A stretch of 64,000 bases of DNA from an uncultured Caldilineaceae bacterium (GTDB lineage Bacteria; Chloroflexota; Anaerolineae; Caldilineales; Caldilineaceae): NCBI GenBank assembly GCA_951813625.1, contig CATOTS010000034.1, positions 101,865 through 165,864 on the forward strand, given 5' to 3'. The notes under the pieces were generated by a model. The model did no database searches. It had not been told where the DNA came from and was given only the letters and a program-made list of their open reading frames with translations. Positions 8,323-16,579 of the stretch are shown piece by piece; within the stretch, counting starts at the first letter, position 1; the number at the start of each line of letters is the position of its first letter. A program made the position numbers and the translations under genes.

Positions 8323-9240
8323 ATGGCAACCGCGCGCGACACGAAGGGATCGGAGCAGGCGGCCGCCGTGGCCGCGCGCGGCGAAAGCGGCGCAGCCACC
8401 GGCTTCACCCTTCGCCTTGGCCGGTTGAGCGGCGGTCAGTTCCTGCTCTACATCGTGCTGGTGGTCCTCCTGATCATCACCTTCATTCCGATCCTCTACC
8501 TTGTGGCGCTCTCGCTCAAGGACAACGGCCAGATTTACGGCCGCTTTTGGTCGTTGCCGAATCCCTACCGCTGGGAAAACTTTGGCCTCGGCTCGCTGGT
8601 CATCTGGCGCCCGATTCTCAACTCGATCCTTACCTCGGGCAGCTCGACCGCCGCCACCGTTGTTCTGGCCAGCCTGGCCGGCTACGTCTTTGCCCGCCAC
8701 CGCTTCCCCGGCAAGGAGATGCTCTACACCGGCATTCTCGCGCTGCTGATGATCCCGCCCATTCTGACCTTGATCCCGGCCTATGTCTTGATTCTCAACA
8801 TGGGCCTGGAAAACACCTACTGGGCGCTGATCCTGCCATGGACCTCGGGCGGGCAGGTCTTTGCGCTGCTGCTGTGCCGCAGCTTCTTCGCGACCCTGCC
8901 CGAAGAGTTTTTCGACGCCGCCCGCATCGACGGGGCCAGCGAGCTGCAGAGCTTTGCCCAGATCGCGGTCCCTCTTTCGGCGCCAATCCTGGTCACCGTC
9001 GCGGTCGTGCGGCTGGTCACAACCTACAACCAGTTCATGTGGCCCCTTGTCGTCATCTCCAGCCCCAAGCGCCAGGTTGTCGCCGTCGCCCTAACACAGT
9101 TCACCTCCGAAATAGGCGTCACCGATCTTGGGCCGCAGATGGCGGGATACATCCTGGCCTCCATTCCCTTGATTGTGCTCTTCTCCTTTGGCATGAGACA
9201 CTACGTGCGCGGCCTGACCGCCGGCGGCCTGAAAGCTTAG
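8323..9240 (+). CDS. ABC transporter permease, MalG/UgpE type
   Basis: A 305-residue inner-membrane permease that should pair with the propeller-fused permease to form the channel. It has a polar 35-residue N-terminus, about six hydrophobic segments starting with FLLYIVLVVLLIITFIPILY, and the EAA loop EEFFDAARIDGASELQSF that contacts the ATPase. One base separates it from the upstream stop, so the two are translationally coupled. No ATPase gene is present in the locus, so a shared MsmK/UgpC-type ATPase encoded elsewhere must energise the system. Confidence 0.93.
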   Translation: MATARDTKGSEQAAAVAARGESGAATGFTLRLGRLSGGQFLLYIVLVVLLIITFIPILYLVALSLKDNGQIYGRFWSLPNPYRWENFGLGSLVIWRPILNSILTSGSSTAATVVLASLAGYVFARHRFPGKEMLYTGILALLMIPPILTLIPAYVLILNMGLENTYWALILPWTSGGQVFALLLCRSFFATLPEEFFDAARIDGASELQSFAQIAVPLSAPILVTVAVVRLVTTYNQFMWPLVVISSPKRQVVAVALTQFTSEIGVTDLGPQMAGYILASIPLIVLFSFGMRHYVRGLTAGGLKA

Positions 9241-9279
9241 GCCCGACTTCATCCCACGATTCAGTTTCGAGGTTCCCCA

Positions 9280-10323
9280 ATGGACAAAGTACGCATCGGC
9301 GTGTTGAGCCACGCCCACGGTCACAGCAACACCTACTGCCGCGAGATGCTCGGTTTTGACGATGTGGAGCTGGTCGCCTGCTGGGACGACAACGAGGAGC
9401 GGGGCCGCGAGGCCGCGTCCGCCTTCGGCATGGAATACCGCGCCGAATCGAGCGCTGTCAGCGACGACCCCAGCATCGACGCTGTGATCGTCACCACCGA
9501 GACGGACCGCCACGCCGATTTCGTCGAGCAGGCCGCCGAAGCCGGCAAAGCAATCCTGTGCCAGAAGCCGCTCGCCACTACGCTTTACGACTGTGACCGC
9601 ATCATCGATGCTGTCCGCCGCACCGGCGTCAAGTTCAGCGTGGCCTTCCAGATGCGTCAGGATCCGGTCAACCGCAAGATCAAGGAGCTTGTCGACGCCA
9701 AAGCGGTCGGAGAGATCGCGGTCATTCGCCGCCGGCACTGCATCGGCGTGCTCAACAACGAGGCCTTCTTCACCGGCCCCACGCGCTGGCACATCGATCC
9801 GGTGGCAAACGTGGGCATGTTCTTTGACGACGCTATCCACGCCGCCGACTGGTTCTACTGGACCTTTGGCCCGGCCACGCGCGTTATGGCCGAAATCGAC
9901 AACATCGTCACCAAGCTCGCGCCCGACGACAACGGCGTTGCCATTTATCGCTTCGCCAACGGCGCGATCGGCACGCTCTTCAACGGCTCCACCACCGTCG
10001 CCGGCGTGAACACGACCGAAATCTATGGCTCTGAAGGCACCATAATCCAGGACTACGGCGACGGTCCGTCTACAATGGCCCCGCGTGCGCCGGGCGCGGC
10101 CCCGCTACGCATGATCCGCCAGGGCGACAGCGAGTGGGAAGAGTTTCACCTGCCGATTCCGGCCAGCCAGGGAGAGCGGATCGCGGCCGTGCCGCGGCCA
10201 TTCATCGACTATGTGCGCGGGTTAAGCGAGGAGCATGTCGGCGCCGAAGAGGGGCGCAGATCGGTGGAGATGATATTGGGGGCCTATCGGTCGGCGCGTG
10301 AGGGCCGGCGGGTCTCACTTTGA
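9280..10323 (+). CDS. Gfo/Idh/MocA family oxidoreductase
   Basis: A 347-residue Gfo/Idh-type dehydrogenase. The nucleotide-binding start is variant (RIGVLSHAHGHSNTY in place of GxGxxG), and the usual CEKP is CQKPLA near residue 90, both seen in divergent subfamilies. The substrate domain has RWHIDP and DDAIHAADWFYW, typical catalytic-region positions. It is the last plus-strand gene of the importer locus, 39 bases after the second permease, and probably acts on the imported compound. Its stop overlaps the 3' end of the convergent hicB gene. Confidence 0.9.
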   Translation: MDKVRIGVLSHAHGHSNTYCREMLGFDDVELVACWDDNEERGREAASAFGMEYRAESSAVSDDPSIDAVIVTTETDRHADFVEQAAEAGKAILCQKPLATTLYDCDRIIDAVRRTGVKFSVAFQMRQDPVNRKIKELVDAKAVGEIAVIRRRHCIGVLNNEAFFTGPTRWHIDPVANVGMFFDDAIHAADWFYWTFGPATRVMAEIDNIVTKLAPDDNGVAIYRFANGAIGTLFNGSTTVAGVNTTEIYGSEGTIIQDYGDGPSTMAPRAPGAAPLRMIRQGDSEWEEFHLPIPASQGERIAAVPRPFIDYVRGLSEEHVGAEEGRRSVEMILGAYRSAREGRRVSL

Positions 10324-10533
10324 TGCGGATTCAGGCAGACGCGACCGCATTTGAGACTTGCTTTCTCTTTCAATTTCTCTCCACTCGTCAAAGATCTCTC
10401 GCAACTGACGATGAACTTCGCCCGCATCGGCTCCGTGGCAGCATGGCCCGATGATGCCAGGACAAGACCCAATGAAGCACTGGTCTTCGTCCGACCACTC
10501 CACGACTCCGTTATACTCCGGGAATTCGATCAT
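10315..10533 (-). CDS. hicB: HicB-type antitoxin
   Basis: A 72-residue HicB-family protein: the partly degraded RNase-H-like fold begins MIEFPEYNGVVEWSDEDQCF, with the conserved FIGSCPGI segment and the HGADAGEVHRQL helix typical of HicB. It neutralises the HicA mRNA interferase encoded just upstream; the two genes overlap by ATGA. It lacks the C-terminal DNA-binding extension of larger HicB proteins, so it may not autoregulate by itself. Its 3' end overlaps the convergent Gfo/Idh gene by 9 bases. Confidence 0.85.
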   Translation of the reverse strand: MIEFPEYNGVVEWSDEDQCFIGSCPGIIGPCCHGADAGEVHRQLREIFDEWREIERESKSQMRSRLPESASK

Positions 10534-10724
10534 TCTTGCGCCTCCTCGATGGAATTCCTGACTTCCTTTTCCTGGTAAGGTTTGGCGTCGTCACTGGGAT
10601 TTCCAGAAATCGTAACCCTGACTCCCTTGGGATGTGTGTAATTCCTGTGGCTACCTTTCCCACCTCGATTAACAAAACCTGCCTTCCTGAGGTCTCTGAT
10701 CAACTCCCGAATCTTACGGGGCAT
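10530..10724 (-). CDS. hicA: HicA-type mRNA interferase toxin
   Basis: A 64-residue HicA toxin with a dsRBD-like fold that cleaves mRNA when free of HicB. The signature GGKGSHRNYTHP carries the catalytic H26, and the N-terminal helix KIRELIRDLRKAGF is typical. A Shine-Dalgarno (CTGGAGACAA) precedes the ATG. It is the first gene of the pair, the usual hicAB order. Confidence 0.9.
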   Translation of the reverse strand: MPRKIRELIRDLRKAGFVNRGGKGSHRNYTHPKGVRVTISGNPSDDAKPYQEKEVRNSIEEAQE

Positions 10725-10894
10725 TTGTCTCCAGTGATTCTGCCAAGTTCTAAGGTGGCCTCGATTCTGAACTCAGCCAGGACGGCAAATTAATCGCACC
10801 TGTCCTAGCGCAGGAAATTGTAAGTCTATTCACGCCATCTTGCAAGAGGGCAACAGGAGACTTGAGAAGCCGCTCATCAGGTTAGACTGTCTTC

Positions 10895-11779
10895 TCATAT
10901 CAGAGGCAAGAGGGCTTTCGCAGTTTCCTCGACTAGCCAGTCGTAAAAAGCTTCCGAGAGAACGCCGCTTCCGTGGTCCTGGATGAACTGAAGCTGCTCG
11001 GGTGTCAGCTCCTCTTCGGCCGCGGCCACCGCGTTCTCATAGGGGTTGGCAGGAGTACGGTCGAGCGGCGCGACAAACTCTACCGTTAGCGCGCCGTCAT
11101 AGCCGATCTCCTTCAGAGTCTGCACAATCAGAGGCCAGTCGAGCGCGCCCATCCCGCATGCCATGCGGTTGTTGTCGGCCACGTGAAAGTCGACCAGCCG
11201 CTCCTGCGTGCTCCGAATCGCTGCGATCAGATCGGCCTCTTCGATATTCAGGTGAAAGGTGTCGATGCAGACGCCGCATTCCGGCCCGACCTCTTCAGCG
11301 AGCAGCATGGCCTGGTCGGCCCGGTTGAGAAAGTTGGTCTCGAAGCGGTTGAGCGGCTCGAGGGCCATTCGCACACCTTCTCTCTGCGCGTGGGCATAGA
11401 CTTCCCTCAACCCTTCGACGGCCCAGGCCCACTCCTGCTCGGGTGTATCCATTGCCACCACTTTCCCGACCGTTGACGGCACGATCGTCACTTCGCGGCC
11501 GTCCAGCTCCTTCGCCATCGTGATGCAGCGATTCAAATACTCCACCGAGCTGGCGCGAACACGCTCGTCAGAATCGATGAGGTCCCGCCCTTCGAACATC
11601 AGCGAGACGACGCCCCAGCAGGTGAGGCTGTGCTCGCTGAGCAGCGCCCGTACCTGCCGGGTATCGTAGGCTTCGGGCTCGCCGCTGAGCTCGATACTCT
11701 TGTAGCCGTAACGGGCCAGCCGCCGAACCGTTACCTCAATCGGCTCGGCGCGCATCCAATTGTGCATCGAGAGGTGCAT
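10895..11779 (-). CDS. sugar phosphate isomerase/epimerase, TIM-barrel family
   Basis: A 294-residue xylose-isomerase-like TIM-barrel protein resembling D-tagatose/D-psicose 3-epimerases. The four metal ligands of this fold can be placed: E141 (LEPLNRFET), D173 (CIDTFHLN), H199 (VDFHVADNNR) and E234 (LTVEFV). It would interconvert a keto-sugar or related compound in the cytoplasm. The gene is 63 bases downstream of a DinB gene on the same strand and stands apart from the plus-strand catabolic loci, though it may feed the same chemistry. Confidence 0.88.
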   Translation of the reverse strand: MHLSMHNWMRAEPIEVTVRRLARYGYKSIELSGEPEAYDTRQVRALLSEHSLTCWGVVSLMFEGRDLIDSDERVRASSVEYLNRCITMAKELDGREVTIVPSTVGKVVAMDTPEQEWAWAVEGLREVYAHAQREGVRMALEPLNRFETNFLNRADQAMLLAEEVGPECGVCIDTFHLNIEEADLIAAIRSTQERLVDFHVADNNRMACGMGALDWPLIVQTLKEIGYDGALTVEFVAPLDRTPANPYENAVAAAEEELTPEQLQFIQDHGSGVLSEAFYDWLVEETAKALLPLI

Positions 11780-11842
11780 AGAAGGTCTCCTCGAGGGAAT
11801 GTAGCGTACGCTGGTAGGTAGACCATGGTAGCCTGCCCTGCC

Positions 11843-12358
11843 CTACCCGGTTGGCTGCCCTTCCCCCATGCCGACCCAATTGATTTCCAGATTCGCCTGC
11901 GTTAGGAGCAGCGTGCTCAGATCGCCCACGTGCTGCTGCAGGTGTCGGATGTTGTAGATCTGCAGCTCCAGCTTGTCGAACGGCAGCCAGTGGAACCCCG
12001 ACGGTGCCCCCAGGTCGGTCGTGGGAACGATCCGCTTCATTTCAGCTCGACAGAACTCGATAAACTCCAGGATCTCGTCGCGGCTGTAGGGTTGATCGGC
12101 GGAAGGCTGCTCGTGCGGCGGCCACGGTGTCGGCCCCAGGAACTGGTAGCCTTCGCGTGCGCCATTCCAAAGTGTCAGATCCTCTTCATTCGGCTGGAGG
12201 TAGAGATTGACGAAGAACAGCGCATGGTAAGCGACCCGCCAGAACGGGTTCGCCTCTCCTTCCTGGTCCCACAGTGCATCGGGACACCTGTTGACCGTCT
12301 GCTCCATCATCGACAGCGCGGCGTGGAACTGTGAAACGAGAGTCTTAGATATATCCAT
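11843..12358 (-). CDS. DinB superfamily protein
   Basis: A 171-residue four-helix-bundle DinB/YfiT-type protein. The three metal-binding histidines are visible: H45 (VAYHALFF), H139 and H143 (RHLQQHVG). Members are metal-dependent transferases or hydrolases, often bacillithiol or mycothiol S-transferases, but many have no assigned activity. The start is ATG 12358 because GAGAGGAG lies 8-15 bases upstream; the frame continues 20 codons further up without a ribosome site. Confidence 0.85.
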   Translation of the reverse strand: MDISKTLVSQFHAALSMMEQTVNRCPDALWDQEGEANPFWRVAYHALFFVNLYLQPNEEDLTLWNGAREGYQFLGPTPWPPHEQPSADQPYSRDEILEFIEFCRAEMKRIVPTTDLGAPSGFHWLPFDKLELQIYNIRHLQQHVGDLSTLLLTQANLEINWVGMGEGQPTG

Positions 12359-12540
12359 GCTGGCAACTCCTCTCAAATTCGTATGCGGTTGGGTTCGAAG
12401 GCAGTATTCGAACTCCACTCAGGCTGGTGCATTGCGAAGGCAATGCAGATCAAACCAATTGTAACGGCCTGAATTACCGGTTGTCAATCGCAGCAGCCAT
12501 TTGGGCAGGGCAATCGCACCTAAATCTGGACGCCAGAATA

Positions 12541-12583
12541 ACTCACAGAGGGCACTCACAAAGGGCACCCACAAGGGGTGCCC
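12541..12583. repeat. hairpin-forming GGGCACCC repeat
   Basis: GGGCACCC (12563-12570) and GGGTGCCC (12576-12583) form an 8-bp stem with an ACAAG loop. Just before it, GAGGGCACTCACAAAG repeats the same phrase imperfectly. It looks like a short dispersed palindromic repeat. The rest of 12359-12757 shows no gene. Confidence 0.6.
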
Positions 12584-12757
12584 CTACTAATGGTCATTCG
12601 TTTTCGGCTGAAAAAACCGGTCTCCAGTCGCCGATGCCCTTAAGAATTCGCGACCGCGCACTATGATTGGCACTGGTCTCGGCGTTTTTTCGGCGTTGGG
12701 CTCGTATCAGGTAGTGTCGCGGGGTCTTAACCCAATTCGATGCAATCGCCCTGCTGC

Positions 12758-13441
12758 ATCCACGAATTTGCGCGAATCTCCACGAAGAACGTCAACTGTG
12801 GGTTGTGTAAGGGGGGCGTTGCGGGGGGAGTCCCCCCGCACGAGGGAGGGCCGAAGGCCCGACCGTCCGGAACTGCAGTGGCCAGTGGTCAGTGGCCAGT
12901 GGCCGGCAACGTCAAGGGCAAGGGCTTAATCCACGAATTTGCGCGAATCTCCACGAAGAACGTCAACTGCGGGTTGGGTCAAGGGGGGCGTTGCGGGGGG
13001 AGTCCCCCCGCACAAGGGAGGGCCGAAGGCCCGACCGTCCAGAACTGCAGTTGCCAGTGGCCAGTGGGCAGTGGGCAGTTGCCGGCAACGTCAAGGGCAA
13101 GGGCTTAATCCACGAATTTGCGCGAATCTCCACGAAGAACGTCAACTGCGGGTTGTGTCAGGGGGGCGTTGCGGGGGGAGTCCCCCCGCACAAGGGAGGG
13201 CCGAAGGCCCGACCGTCCGGAACTGCCGGAACCTGGAACTCGAACTGCAACGTCAAGGGCAAGGGCTTGATCCACGAATTTGCGCGAATCTCCACGAAGA
13301 ACGTCAACTGCGGGTTGTGTCAGGGGGGCGTTGCGGGGGGAGTCCCCCCGCACAAGGGAGGGCCGAAGGCCCGACCGCCCAGAATGGCAGTGGCCCGTTG
13401 CCAGTGACCAGGAACGGCCGGGGGCAGTGGAAAGTGGAACG
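12758..13441. repeat. four-unit direct repeat array with nested hairpins
   Basis: Units start at 12758, 12929, 13108 and 13270 (spacings 171, 179 and 162 bp). Each begins ATCCACGAATTTGCGCGAAT, continues through AACGTCAACTG and a core with two strong hairpins (TGCGGGGGG/CCCCCCGCA with an AGT loop; GGGCC/GGCCC with a GAA loop), then CCGACCGTCC, and ends in variable CAGTGGCCAGTGG-type short repeats before CAACGTCAAGGGCAAGGGCT. Unit ends vary in length while the cores are nearly identical. Open frames across it are repeat artefacts. The same core appears in the elements at 46.7 and 51.6 kb. Confidence 0.92.
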
Positions 13442-13611
13442 GCCATGACTCCTCCGCTACCCGAGGAAAGGGCATTTTCTCCCCTGTTTTGGACTGCACC
13501 CGGTTAATTCGATTTTCCACCCGCGAGATGCCCGCCGCGTCTGGACAAGAACCGGCAAGACTGCTACTCTACTTCGCGCAACGAGCGTGAACAGGGGAGA
13601 CCAGGAGAAGC

Positions 13612-14016
13612 ATGGCCGAGAGTGGCCCCGGGACTTTGATTGCAAGTGCGGTCTATCGCTTCGCACGAACGCGTAACATCCGATATTATCGGGCCGAACG
13701 AACCCGCTCCGGCATCGACTTCCTGTATCCCATCAGTGTCGGCGGTTCTCGCATCGTCGACACGAGCGACAGTGGACGCGACTACGTTGTCCTGTACCTG
13801 CTGACCAAATGGGGCAAGCTGGCTGCCGGAGGCTACTGGCTGAATCCAAGACAGATCTTCGAGAAGGCCTACGTTACCGATGCCACCCCTGCCGACCTGG
13901 TCCTGGTCGCCGAAAGTATTGAGGACCTGCCCGATGCTCACCTTCTTCTCGATGACGTGCTGAACCGCGCCGAAATTGAGGTAGACATGGACGTGTGGGG
14001 CGGCGCTCTGGACTGA
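13612..14016 (+). CDS. conserved-looking hypothetical protein, 134 aa
   Basis: A soluble 134-residue protein without a motif I recognise. It starts MAESGPGTLIASAVYRFART and has a central hydrophobic/aromatic stretch (DYVVLYLLTKWGKLAAGGYWL) and an acidic C-terminus. The ribosome site CCAGGAGAAGC sits just upstream of the ATG, and the codon pattern matches neighbouring genes, so it is probably real. The hisI start follows 45 bases later on the same strand; coupling to histidine synthesis is possible but unproven. Confidence 0.65.
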   Translation: MAESGPGTLIASAVYRFARTRNIRYYRAERTRSGIDFLYPISVGGSRIVDTSDSGRDYVVLYLLTKWGKLAAGGYWLNPRQIFEKAYVTDATPADLVLVAESIEDLPDAHLLLDDVLNRAEIEVDMDVWGGALD

Positions 14017-14061
14017 AGATCGAAAAACGGTTGCAACTACAGTGATGACGTGAGAAGCGCA

Positions 14062-14520
14062 ATGAGTCTCCTGGAAGAAGGAACAGAACTTACCCTCGAT
14101 TTCGCCAAACTTCAGGCGATTGGCAGGGGCGATGCCGCGGTCATCCCGGTCGCCGTGCAGGACGCTGACAGCAAAGATGTGCTTATCGTTGCCTACGCGA
14201 ACGAGGAGGCGCTGATCTACACCCTCACCCACGGCGTGGCCGCCTTCTGGAGCACATCGCGCAACGAACTGTGGGTAAAGGGGGCCACTTCAGGCGACAC
14301 GCTTGAGCTGGTCGAAGTTCGCGTAAACTGCGAGCAGAACTCCCTGCTCTATCTCGTCCGTCCGGTTGGCGCGGGTGCATGCCACACCAGGGACGCGGCG
14401 GGCAAGGCACGCCCTGGATGTTACTATCGCCGCGTCGAGGCCGGTCTCCGGTCGAACCAAACTGCAGGCGGTGCGCCCGCTCCCCAGTGGCAACTGGAGC
14501 ATGTCATCCGGCAAGAATGA
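14062..14520 (+). CDS. hisI: phosphoribosyl-AMP cyclohydrolase
   Basis: A 152-residue HisI, which opens the purine ring of phosphoribosyl-AMP in the third step of histidine biosynthesis. Family features: PVAVQDADSKDVLIVAYANEEAL near the N-terminus, FWSTSRNELWVKGATSG, and the zinc cysteines C90, C107 (GACHT) and C120 (PGCYYR). The usual Mg-binding DCDGD is replaced by NCEQN here, an oddity within a clear family member. ATG 14062 is chosen over the in-frame GTG at 14050 because GAGAAG lies just upstream of the ATG. It has no fused HisE domain. The hisG gene follows 80 bases later. Confidence 0.88.
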   Translation: MSLLEEGTELTLDFAKLQAIGRGDAAVIPVAVQDADSKDVLIVAYANEEALIYTLTHGVAAFWSTSRNELWVKGATSGDTLELVEVRVNCEQNSLLYLVRPVGAGACHTRDAAGKARPGCYYRRVEAGLRSNQTAGGAPAPQWQLEHVIRQE

Positions 14521-14600
14521 ATTACGTCGCGGCGTTTCCTACCCCCGGCAGATAGCCGTTCGAAAATCCGAAACCCAAGACTTATGAATTGAGGACCTTG

Positions 14601-15473
14601 ATGAGCCGCTTAACACTCGGAGTGCCGAAAGGGAGCCTGCAGGAATCCACCATAGCCCTTTTTGCCAAGGCCGGCTATCAGCTTTACGTGCGGGGCCGGT
14701 CCTACGCGCCCTATATCGACGACCCGGAGATCGGTTGCCTTATGTTCCGAGCGCAGGAGATCGCCCGCTATGTCGAGCGCGGCGTACTCGACGTCGGGCT
14801 AACGGGCAAGGACTGGGTGCTCGAGAACGAGGCGGACGTGCGCGAGGTTGAGGACCTGGTCTACAGTAAGGCCACCAACCAGGCCTATCGTTGGGTGCTG
14901 GCTGTGCCCGATGATTCCGGCATTCACCGGCCGCAGGACCTGGAGGGCAAGCGTATCGCGACCGAGCTCGTTCAGGTTACACGCCGCTACCTGGAGCGGC
15001 ACGGCGTCCGCGCCGAAGTCGAATACTCATGGGGCGCGACCGAGGTCAAGGCGCCGCTGTTGGTCGACGCGGTGGTGGAGGGGACGGAGACCGGCTCTTC
15101 GCTGCGCGCGAACCGGCTGCGTATCGTCGACACGGTTGCCGAATCCACCACCAAGCTGATAGCAAATCACGAGGCATGGGGTGATCCGTGGAAGCGGCAG
15201 AAGATCGAGAACCTGGCGATGCTTCTGAAGGGGGCGTTACAGGCCGGCGCCAAGGTCGGGCTCAAGATGAACGTTCCCCGGACTTCCCTGGAGCAGATTA
15301 CCGCCCAGCTGCCCGCTCTGCACGCCCCTTCGATCACCAATCAGACCGACCCCGACTGGGTTGCGCTCGAAGTGATAATTGACGAAAAGATTGTGCGCGA
15401 CCTTATCCCCGACCTGAAGCAGGCGGGCGCCACTGGTATTATCGAGTACCCGCTGAACAAGGTGATCTATTGA
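14601..15473 (+). CDS. hisG: ATP phosphoribosyltransferase, long form
   Basis: A 290-residue HisG catalysing the first committed step of histidine synthesis (ATP + PRPP). The N-terminal LGVPKGSLQESTIALFAKAG, the periplasmic-binding-like fold and the VVEGTETGSSLRANRLRIVD PRPP region are typical. The extra C-terminal domain (about 210-290, KMNVPRTSLEQITAQLPAL...GIIEYPLNKVIY) marks the long, hexameric, histidine-inhibited form that needs no HisZ. The start is ATG 14601, with GAGG 10 bases upstream. No other his genes are nearby. Confidence 0.95.
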   Translation: MSRLTLGVPKGSLQESTIALFAKAGYQLYVRGRSYAPYIDDPEIGCLMFRAQEIARYVERGVLDVGLTGKDWVLENEADVREVEDLVYSKATNQAYRWVLAVPDDSGIHRPQDLEGKRIATELVQVTRRYLERHGVRAEVEYSWGATEVKAPLLVDAVVEGTETGSSLRANRLRIVDTVAESTTKLIANHEAWGDPWKRQKIENLAMLLKGALQAGAKVGLKMNVPRTSLEQITAQLPALHAPSITNQTDPDWVALEVIIDEKIVRDLIPDLKQAGATGIIEYPLNKVIY

Positions 15474-15536
15474 AACTCTTGGGTGAGGGTTCTCTTGTCT
15501 TCAGGGCGGAAGTAGCAACATTGGAGAAGGGCTCCA

Positions 15537-16577
15537 ATGCTAAAGGAACTTGAGATCCGGCATTTTCGAGTTTTTAGAATGCTTAAGGTGACCCAGCTGC
15601 GTCGTATCAATCTGATTGCAGGACGTAACAATTCGGGAAAGACGAGCTTGCTTGAGGCCATTTTCCTTCTTGCTGGAGCAGGAAGGGCAGACATGCTAAT
15701 GAACCCGAACGTAGTAAGAATCGGACCAAGCGGTCGTGTCCTGGGGGACGCTCTTTGGAGGCCACTTTTCTCGGATCTTGACATTGATAAGTCGATTGAG
15801 ATAGAGGGCCTCAGTTCGCCCCGAGAACAGTTGAAACTGGAGGTCTTTCGAGGTGGACAGCAAGCGACAGAGATTCCCCCTGATTTTGCAGGCGAAACTT
15901 CAGTGTCTTCGCTACCTGAGATCAAGTCACTTGAGGTTCGCTATTGCGGGCCAAATGAAAAACCCATTTCAAGCCGCCTCACAGTTGAAGGGCCGGAAGT
16001 CAAAGTGGAACAGCCTAGCACACCAGCTGCATTCGACGCGACGATAATCCAGGCTCGAACCGCCGATAGCAAGGAAGACGCCATGAGGCTGGCCAGGCTA
16101 AGGAAACAGAAGCGCGTCGACTTCCTCCTTGAGGCGCTTCAAATCATAGATCCAGAGCTACAGAGTATTGAGGACAACTCCTCGAGCGGGACACCAATGA
16201 TCTGGGGAGACATTGGACTAACGGAGCTTGTCCCTTTGGCTGTCATGGGCGAAGGAATGGCCCATCTTGCACGCCTAGTTTTGGCGATTTCTCAGTCTCC
16301 AGACGGTGTTGTCTTAGTAGACGAAATTGAGAATGGAATTCACCACTCTGTATTGCCAGAAATTTGGCGCGCCATCGATACGGCGTCCAGGCGGTTCAAT
16401 ACTCAGATATTTGCGACTACACATAGCTTTGAATGTGTTAGGGCAGCGCATGAATCCCTCGGCGGCGATGACTTTCGGCTGCATAGGCTTGAAAAAACCG
16501 ACGATGGCAACCGATGCGTCACTTATGACCCCGATTCGATTGCAGCCGCGCTCGATTTCAATCTCGAGGTTCGGTAG
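15537..16577 (+). CDS. AAA/ABC-type ATPase, partner of the adjacent Toprim protein
   Basis: A 346-residue ATPase of the OLD/RecF-like AAA_15/AAA_21 group. Walker A is GRNNSGKTS at 29-37 after IRHFRVFRMLKV. A signature-like GEGMAHLARLVLAI, Walker B GVVLVDEIENG and the switch His in IFATTHSFEC follow in the last third. No nuclease domain is fused; instead a Toprim-domain gene begins 2 bases after the stop. ATPase plus separate Toprim effector is the layout of split OLD-type and PARIS-like anti-phage systems. Base composition is visibly less G+C-rich than the hisG and isomerase genes on either side, suggesting transfer. A ribosome site (GGAGAAGGG) precedes the ATG. Confidence 0.85.
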   Translation: MLKELEIRHFRVFRMLKVTQLRRINLIAGRNNSGKTSLLEAIFLLAGAGRADMLMNPNVVRIGPSGRVLGDALWRPLFSDLDIDKSIEIEGLSSPREQLKLEVFRGGQQATEIPPDFAGETSVSSLPEIKSLEVRYCGPNEKPISSRLTVEGPEVKVEQPSTPAAFDATIIQARTADSKEDAMRLARLRKQKRVDFLLEALQIIDPELQSIEDNSSSGTPMIWGDIGLTELVPLAVMGEGMAHLARLVLAISQSPDGVVLVDEIENGIHHSVLPEIWRAIDTASRRFNTQIFATTHSFECVRAAHESLGGDDFRLHRLEKTDDGNRCVTYDPDSIAAALDFNLEVR

Positions 16578-16579
16578 AC

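Noticed and set aside
12758..13441. Possible CRISPR array
   Set aside because: Units are 160-180 bp with long near-identical cores and low-complexity variable tails, not 25-40 bp repeats with unique spacers, and no cas genes are present.
12740..13448. Overlapping frames on both strands encoding repeats such as GVAGGVPPHKGG or RSGLRPSLVRGDSP
   Set aside because: They are open because the repeat units lack stops; all frames repeat with the units and no ribosome sites are consistent.
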